Shown one piece after another: positions 22,951 through 29,939 of a stretch of 64,000 nucleotides of DNA. The stretch comes from Nonomuraea roseoviolacea subsp. carminata. Lineage in GTDB: Bacteria > Actinomycetota > Actinomycetes > Streptosporangiales > Streptosporangiaceae. How positions within the stretch are numbered: the stretch's first letter is position 1; every line of letters starts with the position of its first letter. The notes beneath the pieces are model-generated. The model was given only the letters and a program-made list of their open reading frames with translations. It had not been told where the DNA came from and searched no databases. The stretch is from positions 3,906,001 to 3,970,000 of the forward strand of contig NZ_JAMZEC010000001.1 of the NCBI RefSeq assembly GCF_024172185.1. The letters run 5' to 3'. A program made the position numbers and the translations under genes.

Positions 22951-25569
22951 TCAGGTCCTGGGCGGATAGAAGGTGACGTTCAGCTCACCCTTGTCGGCGC
23001 CGACCGTGATGGTCGACCCGTCGGGCACGTCGCCGGCGAGCAGCGCGCGTCCGATCCTGGTCTCCACCTCGCGGGCGATGAACCGACGCAGTGGCCGGGC
23101 ACCGAAGACGGGGTCGTAGCCCTGGTTGGCGATGAGCCGGCGCGCGTCCTCGGTGACCTCCAAGGTGAGCCGGCGGGCGGCCAGGCGGTTTCTGATGTCG
23201 GCGAACATCAGGTCCACGATGCGCTCGATCTCGGCCTCGGTCAGCGGCTTGAACAGCACGATGTCATCGACCCGGTTGAGGAATTCGGGCCGGAAGTGCA
23301 TGCGCAGCTCCCCCATCACGCTCTCGCGGGCCTGGGGCTTGATCTCCCCGTCGGCGGTGACCCCGTCCAGCAGGTGCTGGGAGCCGATGTTGGAGGTCAT
23401 GATGACCACGGTGTTGCGGAAGTCGACCGTGCGGCCCTGCGCGTCGGTCAGCCGCCCGTCGTCCATGACCTGCAGCAACGTGTTGAACACGTCCGTGTGG
23501 GCCTTCTCGATCTCGTCGAACAGCACCACCGAGTACGGCTTGCGCCGCACCGCCTCCGTGAGCTGACCGCCCTCCTCATAACCGACGTAGCCCGGAGGAG
23601 CACCGACGAGCCGGCTGACCGTGTGGCGTTCCTGGTACTCGCTCATGTCGATGCGCACCATGTTGTCCTCCGTGTCGAACAGGGCCTCCGCGAGGGACTT
23701 CGCGAGCTCGGTCTTGCCGACCCCGGTGGGTCCGAGGAACAGGAACGATCCGATGGGGCGCCGAGGATCCTTGACGCCGGAGCGAGCGCGGATGACGGCG
23801 TCGGCCACGAGCCGCACGGCCTCCTCCTGCCCGATGACACGTTCGTGCAGGATCTCATCGAGCTTGAGCAGTTTGTCCCGCTCCCCCTCCTTCAGCCGGG
23901 TCACGGGGATGCCGGTCCAGCGGGAGACGATGGACGCGATCTCGTCCTCCGTGACGACCTCGCGCAGCAGCCGGCGGCTGTTCTGCCGGGATTCGAGCCG
24001 CTCCTCCTCGGCGCGAAGCCGGCGTTCCAGTTCGGGGAGCCGGCCGTGGCGGAGCTCGGCGGCACGGTTGAGGTCGTAGGCGCGTTCGGCCTGTTCGGCC
24101 TCCCGCCGCACGCTCTCCAGCTCCTGCCGCAGGCTCTGCACCCTGCGCAGGGCCGACCGCTCGGCCTCCCACTGCGCCCGCATCGCCTCGGCCTCGGCAC
24201 GCGCGGCGGCCAGCTCCTTGCGCAGCTCTTCCAGGCGGGACCGGCTCGCGGGGTCGTCCTCCTTGGCCAGCGCGGCCTCCTCGATCTCCAGCCGCATCAC
24301 CTTCCTGGTGAGCGCGTCGAGCTCGGCCGGCATGGAGTCGATCTCGGTGCGGAGCATCGCACACGCCTCGTCGACCAGGTCGATGGCCTTGTCCGGCAGG
24401 AACCGGTCGGCGATGTAGCGGTGGCTCAGCGTCACCGCGGCGACGAGCGCGCTGTCCTGGATCTTCACACCGTGGAAGACCTCCAGCCGCTCGCGCAGGC
24501 CGCGCAGGATCGAGACGGCGTCCTCGACCGAGGGCTCGTCGATCAGTACCGGCTGGAACCGCCGCTCCAGGGCGGCGTCCTTCTCGATGTGCTGGCGATA
24601 CTCCTGCACCGTGGTCGCGCCGATCATGTGCAACTCGCCGCGCGCGAGCATCGGTTTGAGCATGTTGCCCGCGTCCATGGCGCCCTCGGTCGCCCCGGCG
24701 CCGACCACCGTGTGAAGCTCGTCGACGAACAGCAGGATCTGGCCCTCAGCCGCTTTCACCTCGTTCAGCACGGCCTTCAGGCGTTCCTCGAACTCCCCGC
24801 GGTACTTGGCTCCCGCGACGAGCGAGCCCATGTCCAGGCTGAAGATGGTCTTGTCGCGCAGCCCCTCCGGGACGTCGCCGCGGGTGATCCGCTGGGCGAG
24901 CCCTTCGACCACGGCCGTCTTGCCGACGCCGGGGTCGCCGATCAGCACGGGGTTGTTCTTGGTCTTGCGGGACAGGATCTGGATCACGCGGCGGATCTCC
25001 TCGTCGCGGCCGATCACGGGGTCGAGCTTGTCCGCGCGGGCGTCGGCCACCAGGTCGCGCCCGTACTTCTCCAGCGCCTCGTAGGCGACCTCGGGCATGG
25101 CCGAGGTGACCCGCTGGTTGCCCCGGACGGCGGTGAGCGCCTGCAGGAACCGGTCCCTGGTCACGCCCTGGCCGTGCAGCAGCCGCCCCGCCTCGGTCGC
25201 GGAGCCCTCCTCGATCAGGGCCAGCAGCAGGTGCTCGACCGAGACGTACTCATCCTTGAGCCGGCCGGCCTCCCGGTCCGCGGCGTCGAGCACCCGGGAG
25301 AGGCGCTGGGTGAGGAACACCTGGCCGGGCGCGGCGCCCGGGCCGCTGACCCTGGGCCGGCGCGCCAGCTCCGCTTCCAGTTCGGCGCGAAGAAGCTGCG
25401 TGTCGGCACCCGCCTGTTGCAGCAACCGGGGCGCCAGCCCCTCGGGCTGGTCGAGCAGGGCCAGCAGGAGATGCTCCCCGTCGACCTCGGTGTGACCGTA
25501 CCGCAGCGCCTTGGTCTGGGCGTCGTGCAGGGCCTCCTGCGTCTTCTGCGTCATCCTGTTCGGGTCCAC
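22951..25569 (-). CDS. clpB: ATP-dependent disaggregase ClpB
   Basis: The protein has 872 residues, full length for ClpB. Domains in order: an N-terminal repeat domain (LTQ-like start TQKTQEALHDAQTKALRYGH), first AAA+ module with GDPGVGKTA and LFVDELH, a long coiled-coil middle domain (about residues 410-530, LEEL...RRVQSLRQELESVR), and second AAA+ module with GPTGVGKTE and VLFDEIEKAH. It threads aggregated proteins together with DnaK/DnaJ. The GTG at 25569 gives the family's usual VDPNR start. It lies 11 bases after the CbpM-like gene and is followed at once by the thioredoxin. Confidence 0.97.
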   Translation of the reverse strand: MDPNRMTQKTQEALHDAQTKALRYGHTEVDGEHLLLALLDQPEGLAPRLLQQAGADTQLLRAELEAELARRPRVSGPGAAPGQVFLTQRLSRVLDAADREAGRLKDEYVSVEHLLLALIEEGSATEAGRLLHGQGVTRDRFLQALTAVRGNQRVTSAMPEVAYEALEKYGRDLVADARADKLDPVIGRDEEIRRVIQILSRKTKNNPVLIGDPGVGKTAVVEGLAQRITRGDVPEGLRDKTIFSLDMGSLVAGAKYRGEFEERLKAVLNEVKAAEGQILLFVDELHTVVGAGATEGAMDAGNMLKPMLARGELHMIGATTVQEYRQHIEKDAALERRFQPVLIDEPSVEDAVSILRGLRERLEVFHGVKIQDSALVAAVTLSHRYIADRFLPDKAIDLVDEACAMLRTEIDSMPAELDALTRKVMRLEIEEAALAKEDDPASRSRLEELRKELAAARAEAEAMRAQWEAERSALRRVQSLRQELESVRREAEQAERAYDLNRAAELRHGRLPELERRLRAEEERLESRQNSRRLLREVVTEDEIASIVSRWTGIPVTRLKEGERDKLLKLDEILHERVIGQEEAVRLVADAVIRARSGVKDPRRPIGSFLFLGPTGVGKTELAKSLAEALFDTEDNMVRIDMSEYQERHTVSRLVGAPPGYVGYEEGGQLTEAVRRKPYSVVLFDEIEKAHTDVFNTLLQVMDDGRLTDAQGRTVDFRNTVVIMTSNIGSQHLLDGVTADGEIKPQARESVMGELRMHFRPEFLNRVDDIVLFKPLTEAEIERIVDLMFADIRNRLAARRLTLEVTEDARRLIANQGYDPVFGARPLRRFIAREVETRIGRALLAGDVPDGSTITVGADKGELNVTFYPPRT

Positions 25570-25580
25570 TCCGAGTCTCC

Positions 25581-25874
25581 CTAGCGTCGTGGCGAAGGGC
25601 CGCGCAGGGCGGCCTCGAGCTCCGCGATCCGATCGAGGAGGTCGATCACCACACCGATCGCCGCGTAGTTGATGGACAGGCCCTCGTGCAGCCGCTGAAT
25701 GCGGGCGGCCGCCGTGACCTTGGAGGGGGCGAAACACAGCTCCCCTCTGGCGTCCCTGTCGGGCTCCAGCAGTCCGAGGGTCACCAACCGACGGACGACC
25801 TCCGGGTGCAGCCCCGTGGCCCGCGCGTAGGAATCGAGGTCGAGCCGGGCGGGGCGTACCAGTGCGTAGATCAC
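25581..25874 (-). CDS. CbpM-like / MerR-type DnaJ modulator
   Basis: The protein has 97 residues. The segment LDLDSYARATGLHPEVVRRLVTLGLLEP is a MerR-type winged-helix start, followed by ARIQRLHEGLSINYAAIGVVIDLLDRIAELE. The helix after the winged part matches CbpM chaperone modulators, which bind and inhibit the J-domain of CbpA; HspR-type repressors share the first half. It overlaps the CbpA-type dnaJ by four bases, which supports the modulator role. A repressor role for the operon remains possible. Confidence 0.78.
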   Translation of the reverse strand: MIYALVRPARLDLDSYARATGLHPEVVRRLVTLGLLEPDRDARGELCFAPSKVTAAARIQRLHEGLSINYAAIGVVIDLLDRIAELEAALRGPSPRR

Positions 25875-26803
25875 GAGCGCCTCCTCGGGTCGAACCGCGA
25901 TGCGGCGGCGAGCTGTTCGAACAGGCGTCGCTCCGTGTCGGTGAGCGTGGCCGGGACCATGATCCGGACTTCGGCGAAGAAGTCACCCGCGGGGCCGCTC
26001 GGGGGGCGCATGCCGCGCCCTCGCAAGCGCAGGCGACGGCCGCTGGACGTGCCCGGCGGCACTCTCAGCTTCGCCTCGCCGCCTGGCGTGTCGATGGGCA
26101 CCGTGGCGCCCAGGGCCGCCTCCCAGGGAGTGAGCGGCAGGGTGGTGTGGATGTCGCGGCCCTCCACGCGATACCGGGGATGGTCGGCGATCTGCACGAT
26201 CAGGTGCAGATCGCCTGCCGGCGCTCCATCGCTTCCTCGCCCGCCCTGCCCGGCGAGCCTGATGCGCTGCCCGTTCGTGACCCCGGGCGGGATCGTGACG
26301 TCCAGCCGCCTGCCACCGGGCAGGGTGATTCCGCGACGGCCACCGCGGTAGGCCTCCTCGACGGTCAGCGTGAGCCGCGCCTCCTGGTCCGCACCCGGCA
26401 CAGGGCCCCAGCGTCGCCTGCCACGGCCGCCGAACATGCCGCTGAGCAGGTCGTCCAGGTCAAGGTCGGCGCCGAAATCAACGCCCTCGTCAGGCGCCGA
26501 CCGCCATGTGCCGCCCGATCCGGCGCGCGTGCCCGCGCGGGCGCGAGCGTAGTCCGCGGGGTCCACGTCGGGCGGCACCTGGCGGAAGTCGTGGCCGAAG
26601 GCGTCGTAGCGGCGACGCTGCTCCGGGTCGGAAAGCACAGCGTAGGCCTCCGAGATCTCTTTGAACCTGTCCTCCGCCCCCGGATCTTTGTTGACGTCCG
26701 GGTGGTAGGTGCGCACGAGCTTGCGGTAGGCGCGCTGGATCTCGTCGGCGTCGGCGTTCCTGTCCACGCCGAGTACCTCGTAGAAGTCCCGCCGTGCGAC
26801 CAT
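25871..26803 (-). CDS. cbpA: DnaJ-type co-chaperone without zinc finger (CbpA type)
   Basis: The protein has 310 residues. The J-domain spans about 5-70, with the HPD motif at 34-36 (TYHPDVNK) and DFYEVLGVDRNADADEIQRA at the start. A Gly/Arg-rich linker follows, then two DnaJ C-terminal beta domains (EARLTLTVEEAYRGGRRGI; GDLHLIVQIADHPRYRVEG). The four CxxCxGxG zinc repeats of DnaJ are absent, hence CbpA type. It stimulates DnaK ATPase. The ATG at 26803 overlaps the grpE stop (TGATG), giving coupled translation; a GTG one codon earlier is the alternative. Confidence 0.92.
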   Translation of the reverse strand: MVARRDFYEVLGVDRNADADEIQRAYRKLVRTYHPDVNKDPGAEDRFKEISEAYAVLSDPEQRRRYDAFGHDFRQVPPDVDPADYARARAGTRAGSGGTWRSAPDEGVDFGADLDLDDLLSGMFGGRGRRRWGPVPGADQEARLTLTVEEAYRGGRRGITLPGGRRLDVTIPPGVTNGQRIRLAGQGGRGSDGAPAGDLHLIVQIADHPRYRVEGRDIHTTLPLTPWEAALGATVPIDTPGGEAKLRVPPGTSSGRRLRLRGRGMRPPSGPAGDFFAEVRIMVPATLTDTERRLFEQLAAASRFDPRRRS

Positions 26804-27312
26804 CACTCCGCCTTCTTCGCGACGGCGACTCTTGCGGGCCGAAGCTGCCGCTCGCCCTCGCCATAGCCGGGCCGCAGCACCTCCACGACGGTGCCGGGCT
26901 CGGCATCAGTCCGTTCGACGGCTGCCACCGCCTCGTGGCGCGCCGGATCGAACATCACGCCCGTCTCGTCGTATCGCGGGTAGCCCAGGCTGGACAGGAC
27001 GGAGACGGCCTGGTCGCGCACCGCTCGCACGCCGTCGAGCACCGCCTTCGCGTCGCCGTCGCCGTCGCCCGCATGGCTCAGCGCGAGCTCGAGATTGTCC
27101 AGGACGGGCAGCCACGCGGCGGCGACCCTGGCGCGTTCCTCGGCCCGCAGCCGCTCGTTGTCGCGGGTGATCCGCCTGCGGAGGTTGTCCAGGTCGGCGA
27201 CGGCGCGCAGCCATCGGTCCTCCAGCTCCGCGAGTTTGGCGTCCGTCTCCGCGGACGCGGCGGCGGCCTCCTCAGGGGGCTCCTTCCGGCCCTCGGGTAC
27301 GTTCTCGTGCAT
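26803..27312 (-). CDS. grpE: Nucleotide exchange factor GrpE
   Basis: The protein has 169 residues, slightly short for GrpE. The long N-terminal helix (DAKLAELEDRWLRAVADLDN, with LRRRITRDNERLRAEER) forms the dimer coiled coil. The family core around PVLDNLELALSH is clear, and the C-terminal beta domain includes VMFDPARHEAVAAVE and VVEVLRPGYGEGERQLRPAR. It releases ADP from DnaK. One base separates it from the dnaK stop, and it overlaps the dnaJ-type gene. Confidence 0.95.
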   Translation of the reverse strand: MHENVPEGRKEPPEEAAAASAETDAKLAELEDRWLRAVADLDNLRRRITRDNERLRAEERARVAAAWLPVLDNLELALSHAGDGDGDAKAVLDGVRAVRDQAVSVLSSLGYPRYDETGVMFDPARHEAVAAVERTDAEPGTVVEVLRPGYGEGERQLRPARVAVAKKAE

Positions 27313-27313
27313 G

Positions 27314-29209
27314 TCAATCGGGCTCCGAGGTGGTGAACTCCGCGTCGATCACGTCGTCGTCGGCGCCCGGGGCGCCTTCCGCCCGGACATCAGGCGGCAC
27401 CTCAGGCGTATCCGGCCGGACACTGGCGCCGAGTCCCTGGTACACCTGCTGGAGCTCGGCGCTGAGCGCCCGGAGCCGGTCGATCGGCACCTCTTCCTTG
27501 ATCGCCTGGCGGGCCTCCTCGACGAGCTGCTCCGCACGTGCCTTCTCGTGCACGGGTACGGCGTCCCCGAGCTCCTGTAGCCGGCGCTCCACCTGGTAGG
27601 CGACCGAGTCCAGCTCGTTCCGCGCGTCGATGGTCTCCCGGAGCCGGGTGTCCTCGGCACGGTGCTGCTCGGCGTCCGCGACCATCCGCTCGATCTCCGA
27701 CTTGTCGAGGTTGGAGCTCTCACTGATGGTGATCCGCTGCTCGGCCCCGGTGTCCTCGTCCCGGGCGGAAACGTTGAGAATGCCGTTGGCGTCGATGTCG
27801 AAGGTCACCTCGATCTGCGGCACCCCTCGGGGCGCGGGCCGGATGTTCTCCAGCCGGAAACGCCCGAGCACCCGGTTGTCGGCGGCGCGCTCCCGCTCAC
27901 CCTGCAGAATCACGATGTCCACGGCGCTCTGGTTGTCCTCCGCCGTGGAGAACGTCTCGGTCCGGCGGGCCGGGATGGTGGTGTTGCGCTCGATGACCTT
28001 GGTCATGAGCCCGCCGAGGGTCTCGACACCGAGGGAGAGCGGCGTGACGTCGAGCAGCACGACGTCCTGCACCTCGCCCTTGATGATGCTCGCCTGGATC
28101 GCCGCTCCGATGGCGACCACCTCGTCCGGATTCACCGTCATGTTGGGGTCCTTGCCCCCGGTGAGCCTGCGGACCAGGTTCTGGACGGCGGGGATCCGCG
28201 TGGATCCGCCGACGAGGATGACCTCGTCGATGTCCGCGGGCCTGAGCTTGGCGTCCTCCATCGCCTGCTCGACCGGATGGATGCAGCGTTCGACGAGGTC
28301 GGCGGTGATCTGCTCGAAGGTGGACCGCATGAGCGTGGTGTTGAGGTGCTTGGGTCCGGAGGCGTCCGCCGTGATGAACGGCAGGCTGACCGTGGTCTGG
28401 GTCACCGACGACAGCTCGACCTTGGCCTTCTCGGCCGCCTCGAAGAGGCGCTGCAGCGCCTGCGGGTCCTTGCGCAGGTCGATGCCCTGGTCTCGCTGGA
28501 ACTCGTCGGCCAGATGATCGACGATCCTGCGGTCGAAGTCGTCGCCGCCGAGATGCCCGTCGCCGGAGGTGGCGCGGACCTCGACGACCCCCTCGCCGAT
28601 GTCCAGGATGCTGACGTCGAACGTACCGCCGCCCAGGTCGAAGACCAGCACGGTCTCGTTGGACTTCTTGTCCAGCCCGTACGCCAGGGCGGCGGCGGTC
28701 GGCTCGTTGATGATGCGCAGGACCTCGAGGCCGGCGATGCGCCCCGCGTCCTTGGTGGCCTGGCGTTGGGCGTCGTTGAAGTACGCCGGTACGGTGATGA
28801 CCGCCTCGGTCACTTTCTCGCCGAGATACTTCGCCGCGTCAGCGGCCAGCTTGCGCAGGATGAGCGCCGAGACCTCCTCCGGCGCGTACTGCTTCTCGCC
28901 GACCTGGAAGCGGACGTCTCCCTGCGGCCCTTCGACGACGTCGAACGAGACAGCGTGGATCTCGCTCTCGACCTCGTTGTAGCGACGGCCGATGAACCGT
29001 TTGGACGAGTAGATCGTTCCCTTCGGGTTCAGGATGGCCTGGCGCCGCGCGAGCTGGCCCACCAGGCGTTCACCCTCGGGGGTGAAGGCCACCACGGACG
29101 GGGTCGTGCGTGACCCTTCCGCGTTGGGGAGCACGGTGGGGTGACCGTCCTCGGTAGCGGCGATCACCGAGTTCGTGGTCCCGAGGTCGATGCCTACTGC
29201 TTTCGCCAT
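27314..29209 (-). CDS. dnaK: Hsp70 chaperone DnaK
   Basis: The protein has 631 residues, a normal DnaK length. The ATPase domain shows the phosphate loops GIDLGTTNSVIA, VLVFDLGGGTFDVSIL and VILVGGSTRIPAVQ. The interdomain linker is VVLLDVTPLSLGVET, and a beta-sandwich plus helical lid follow. The C-terminal end is acidic (VRAEGAPGADDDVIDAEF), as in actinobacterial DnaK, but lacks the common EEVD-like tail. It is probably an additional copy next to the housekeeping dnaK, because the gene order here differs from the standard dnaK-grpE-dnaJ-hspR locus. Its start overlaps the YflT-like gene by 16 bases. Confidence 0.97.
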   Translation of the reverse strand: MAKAVGIDLGTTNSVIAATEDGHPTVLPNAEGSRTTPSVVAFTPEGERLVGQLARRQAILNPKGTIYSSKRFIGRRYNEVESEIHAVSFDVVEGPQGDVRFQVGEKQYAPEEVSALILRKLAADAAKYLGEKVTEAVITVPAYFNDAQRQATKDAGRIAGLEVLRIINEPTAAALAYGLDKKSNETVLVFDLGGGTFDVSILDIGEGVVEVRATSGDGHLGGDDFDRRIVDHLADEFQRDQGIDLRKDPQALQRLFEAAEKAKVELSSVTQTTVSLPFITADASGPKHLNTTLMRSTFEQITADLVERCIHPVEQAMEDAKLRPADIDEVILVGGSTRIPAVQNLVRRLTGGKDPNMTVNPDEVVAIGAAIQASIIKGEVQDVVLLDVTPLSLGVETLGGLMTKVIERNTTIPARRTETFSTAEDNQSAVDIVILQGERERAADNRVLGRFRLENIRPAPRGVPQIEVTFDIDANGILNVSARDEDTGAEQRITISESSNLDKSEIERMVADAEQHRAEDTRLRETIDARNELDSVAYQVERRLQELGDAVPVHEKARAEQLVEEARQAIKEEVPIDRLRALSAELQQVYQGLGASVRPDTPEVPPDVRAEGAPGADDDVIDAEFTTSEPD

Positions 29210-29682
29210 TGCTCGTTCACCTTTCCCATGAGCTCATGGGCCCTGGCCGCGTGCTCGGAGTCGACGAGGACCTCGTACTTGTCGGCCACCAGGCCGGTCT
29301 CGGAGACGAAGTCCCGCCGTCCGCCGTGCGCCGCGTGCGCGATCACGCCGAAGATCGCCCCGGCGACCGCGCCCCACAGCAGCCCCCACAGGACCAGCGC
29401 GACCAGGGACCCGGCCATGTTCGAGAAGATCCCGAAGAACAGGCCGACGAGCAGGCCGAACCAGCCCCCGCTCAGCGCGCCCCGGCCGGCCGCGCGGAGA
29501 TACGTCATGCGCGCGAGGACTTGCTCCACCGAGCGCAGGCCCACGCCCACGATCAGCGTCCCGTGTACGGGGAACCCGTGATCCGACAGATAGTCGACGG
29601 TCTTCTGCGCCTCTTGGTACGTGTGGTAACTGGCGAGCCGTTCCTTGCCGGCGGTGACGGAACCGGTCGGCGCGACGGTCAT
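29194..29682 (-). CDS. General stress protein 17M/YflT-like membrane protein
   Basis: The protein has 162 residues. The N-terminal part (LASYHTYQEAQKTVDYLSDH, then GTLIVGVGLRSVEQVL) matches the general-stress-protein 17M (YflT) domain. It is followed by a glycine-zipper pair of helices (FGLLVGLFFGIFSNMAGSLV and LVLWGLLWGAVAGAIFGVIA) and a final strand KYEVLVDSEHAARAHELM. It probably inserts into the membrane. It is now the first intact gene of the stress operon and overlaps dnaK, suggesting translational coupling. Molecular function is unknown. Confidence 0.82.
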   Translation of the reverse strand: MTVAPTGSVTAGKERLASYHTYQEAQKTVDYLSDHGFPVHGTLIVGVGLRSVEQVLARMTYLRAAGRGALSGGWFGLLVGLFFGIFSNMAGSLVALVLWGLLWGAVAGAIFGVIAHAAHGGRRDFVSETGLVADKYEVLVDSEHAARAHELMGKVNEQWRKQ

Positions 29683-29701
29683 GGCTCCTCATCTCCCCGC
29701 C

Positions 29702-29791
29702 TCAGGCGGTCACCTCGATGTGCCGGGGCTCGACCCGTTCGGCGTTCATCAGCTGCCCGAGCCGGCCGTAGACGTCCTCGAACTCGCGCAT
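29702..29791 (-). pseudogene. hsp20: Hsp20/alpha-crystallin remnant with the core domain deleted
   Basis: The 29-codon frame reads MREFEDVYGRLGQLMNA and then directly RVEPRHIEVTA before the stop. The first part is the usual N-terminus of actinobacterial Hsp20 (EFEDLYxRMGQLL), and the second is the usual C-terminal tail (KPRRIEI-like). The whole alpha-crystallin domain, about 90 residues, is missing between them, and the junction stays in frame. It lies 19 bases upstream of the YflT-like gene. The operon therefore probably once began with a small heat-shock protein. The identification rests on short matches. Confidence 0.5.
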
Positions 29792-29820
29792 CAGGGCATG
29801 ACTCGCCGCCCCTGCGGCGT

Positions 29821-29832
29821 ATTGCCGGCAAT
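29821..29832. promoter_or_regulatory. Palindrome upstream of the stress operon
   Basis: ATTGCCGGCAAT is a perfect 12-bp palindrome 139 bases upstream of the first intact stress gene and just ahead of the Hsp20 remnant. It is a candidate regulator site. It is not a HAIR (CTTGAGT-N7-ACTCAAG) or CIRCE element; neither was seen in this region. Confidence 0.3.
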
Positions 29833-29939
29833 GCCATCGGTCCACCTACTGGGATGGGGGTTCGGGTTCAGTACTTACTGTTCTGACCCTTGTCGGCGCG
29901 CAGGGCGGTCACATCCCCCACACGGGTAGTTTCGGCGCC

